Below, one piece after another: positions 34,745 through 39,182 of a DNA stretch of 39,182 nucleotides. Numbering within the stretch: the stretch's first letter is position 1; each line of letters starts with the position of its first letter. Both the position numbers and the translations under genes were made by a program. The notes beneath the pieces are model-generated. The model saw only the letters and a list, made by a program, of their open reading frames with translations, was not told the origin of the DNA and ran no database searches. This stretch comes from Armadillidium nasatum (lineage: Eukaryota > Arthropoda > Malacostraca > Isopoda > Armadillidiidae). Location: assembly GCA_009176605.1 (NCBI GenBank), contig SEYY01018874.1, forward strand, positions 1 to 39,182. Reading direction: 5' to 3'.

Positions 34745-35540
34745 ATATATAAATATATTCCCCTGGTACCCCAGTAAAATTTCTCTCATTTCTAACAACT
34801 TTTGCAACACATATTATTATTATTATTATTATTATTATTATCATTATTATCATTGTTATTATTCTCATCATTATTATTATTATTCTCACTATTTTTACTA
34901 TTATTCCATCATGCATGAGTGGTGTGTGTATGAAGAGTGAGATTTGTGGTGGAATAATTATAGAAAGCACTTGACTCTTTTGTCCCAAAAACAATTCTCC
35001 ATTTGAAAAATTTAATTGTTAAATATATGTCACTAATATAAAACAAATAAATAAACACCTGAATAAGTAAATAAACCTAAATCCTTCAAATTGCCCTTTG
35101 TAAATGACTATTTTGTAAAGTTACTAAATATACATATATAAATTCTTTACTAAACTTTCTTTTAAACCCCCATTTGCTTATTTTCTTTAATTTGTTTGGG
35201 TTTCAAAAAAAACACTTGCATTAGTTTTCCTGGTAAGCAGCCTTCATCAGTTTTCTTTCTTTGCATTTATTAACTTCTGCTGACCTTACCCAGTTGGTTG
35301 CTGCTCGGTATTTATCTTTCCAGTTTCTGGTGAGGTGGAAGACTGTTGCAGTAGAAACCTCAGTCCTTTTCTATTCTTGTGTGGCAAAATCGGTGGTGGT
35401 GTTTCTTCATCAAAAGTGTGTCCCAGTCAATGGGACAACTACAGTGAACTCACCAACAAGGTAAGCGACTAGGTAAAGCCCCCTGTCCTTTGTGGGGTTT
35501 TCCTTCAAGTGGCTCTGTACACCCCCACATAATATATATA
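34745..35540. other. Intervening sequence with (TTA)n, no clear gene
   Basis: Contains an imperfect ATT trinucleotide array (about 34809-34905). The piece 35270-35460 reads as an open stretch that ends in AACAAGGTAAGCG, a splice-donor-like sequence, but no domain is recognisable. The rest is AT-rich. Confidence 0.5.

Positions 35541-39182
<3,642 letters not shown>

Noticed and set aside
35261..35464. A host exon ending in a GTAAGC donor
   Set aside because: No homology, acceptor or neighbouring exon was recognised; kept only as a note in the gap description.

Overview
The window is repeat-dense, AT-rich animal DNA. No host gene, tRNA, rRNA or CRISPR array could be supported. The mix of Ty3/Gypsy elements, several non-LTR retrotransposons, a Tigger/pogo element, hAT-like MITEs and eleven very long (TA)n tracts suggests an invertebrate. 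A decapod crustacean would fit, but that is inference and no species marker was found.

Layout: (1) 1-1649, 3' end of a Gypsy polyprotein (element A), cut by the window edge. (2) 4400-8660, a decayed Gypsy element of a different, CsRn1-like lineage (element B). (3) 9720-11962, two fused non-LTR retrotransposon fragments ending in (TA)n. (4) 12085-24251, a near-complete Gypsy element of about 12.2 kb (element C). It has two LTRs of about 1.86-1.89 kb, a PBS matching initiator tRNA-Met, broken gag-pro-pol, an OTU-like domain between RNase H and integrase, and a separate uninterrupted SGNH-hydrolase-like ORF in the env position behind a splice-acceptor-like site. (5) 25612-28355, two adjacent 5'-truncated copies of one Jockey-like LINE. 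(6) 29728-32630, a Gypsy fragment (element D) related to C, carrying the same OTU-like domain. (7) 32866-32997 and 33232-34736, hAT-like MITEs; the second is composite, encloses an RTE-like LINE fragment and has a perfect 8-bp target duplication. (8) 35541-37803, a Tigger/pogo element with terminal inverted repeats.

The strongest candidate for a novel system is element C with its relatives A and D. All three share a C-terminal pol tail ending in a TRSRG...LP motif. C and D carry an OTU-fold insertion in which the usual nucleophile cysteine is serine in both copies, with different serine codons. C adds an SGNH esterase-like ORF that keeps the Ser and Asp-x-x-His positions, has no ATG before its first catalytic block, and starts right after a pyrimidine tract plus CAG, as a spliced env message would. 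The element therefore encodes two hydrolase-fold modules, one inside pol and one in the env slot.

Most (TA)n tracts abut transposon ends, which suggests the arrays are preferred or tolerated landing sites. The two LTRs of C differ by roughly 30% by eye, which is hard to reconcile with the intact SGNH frame unless the element is recombinant or that ORF has been under selection.
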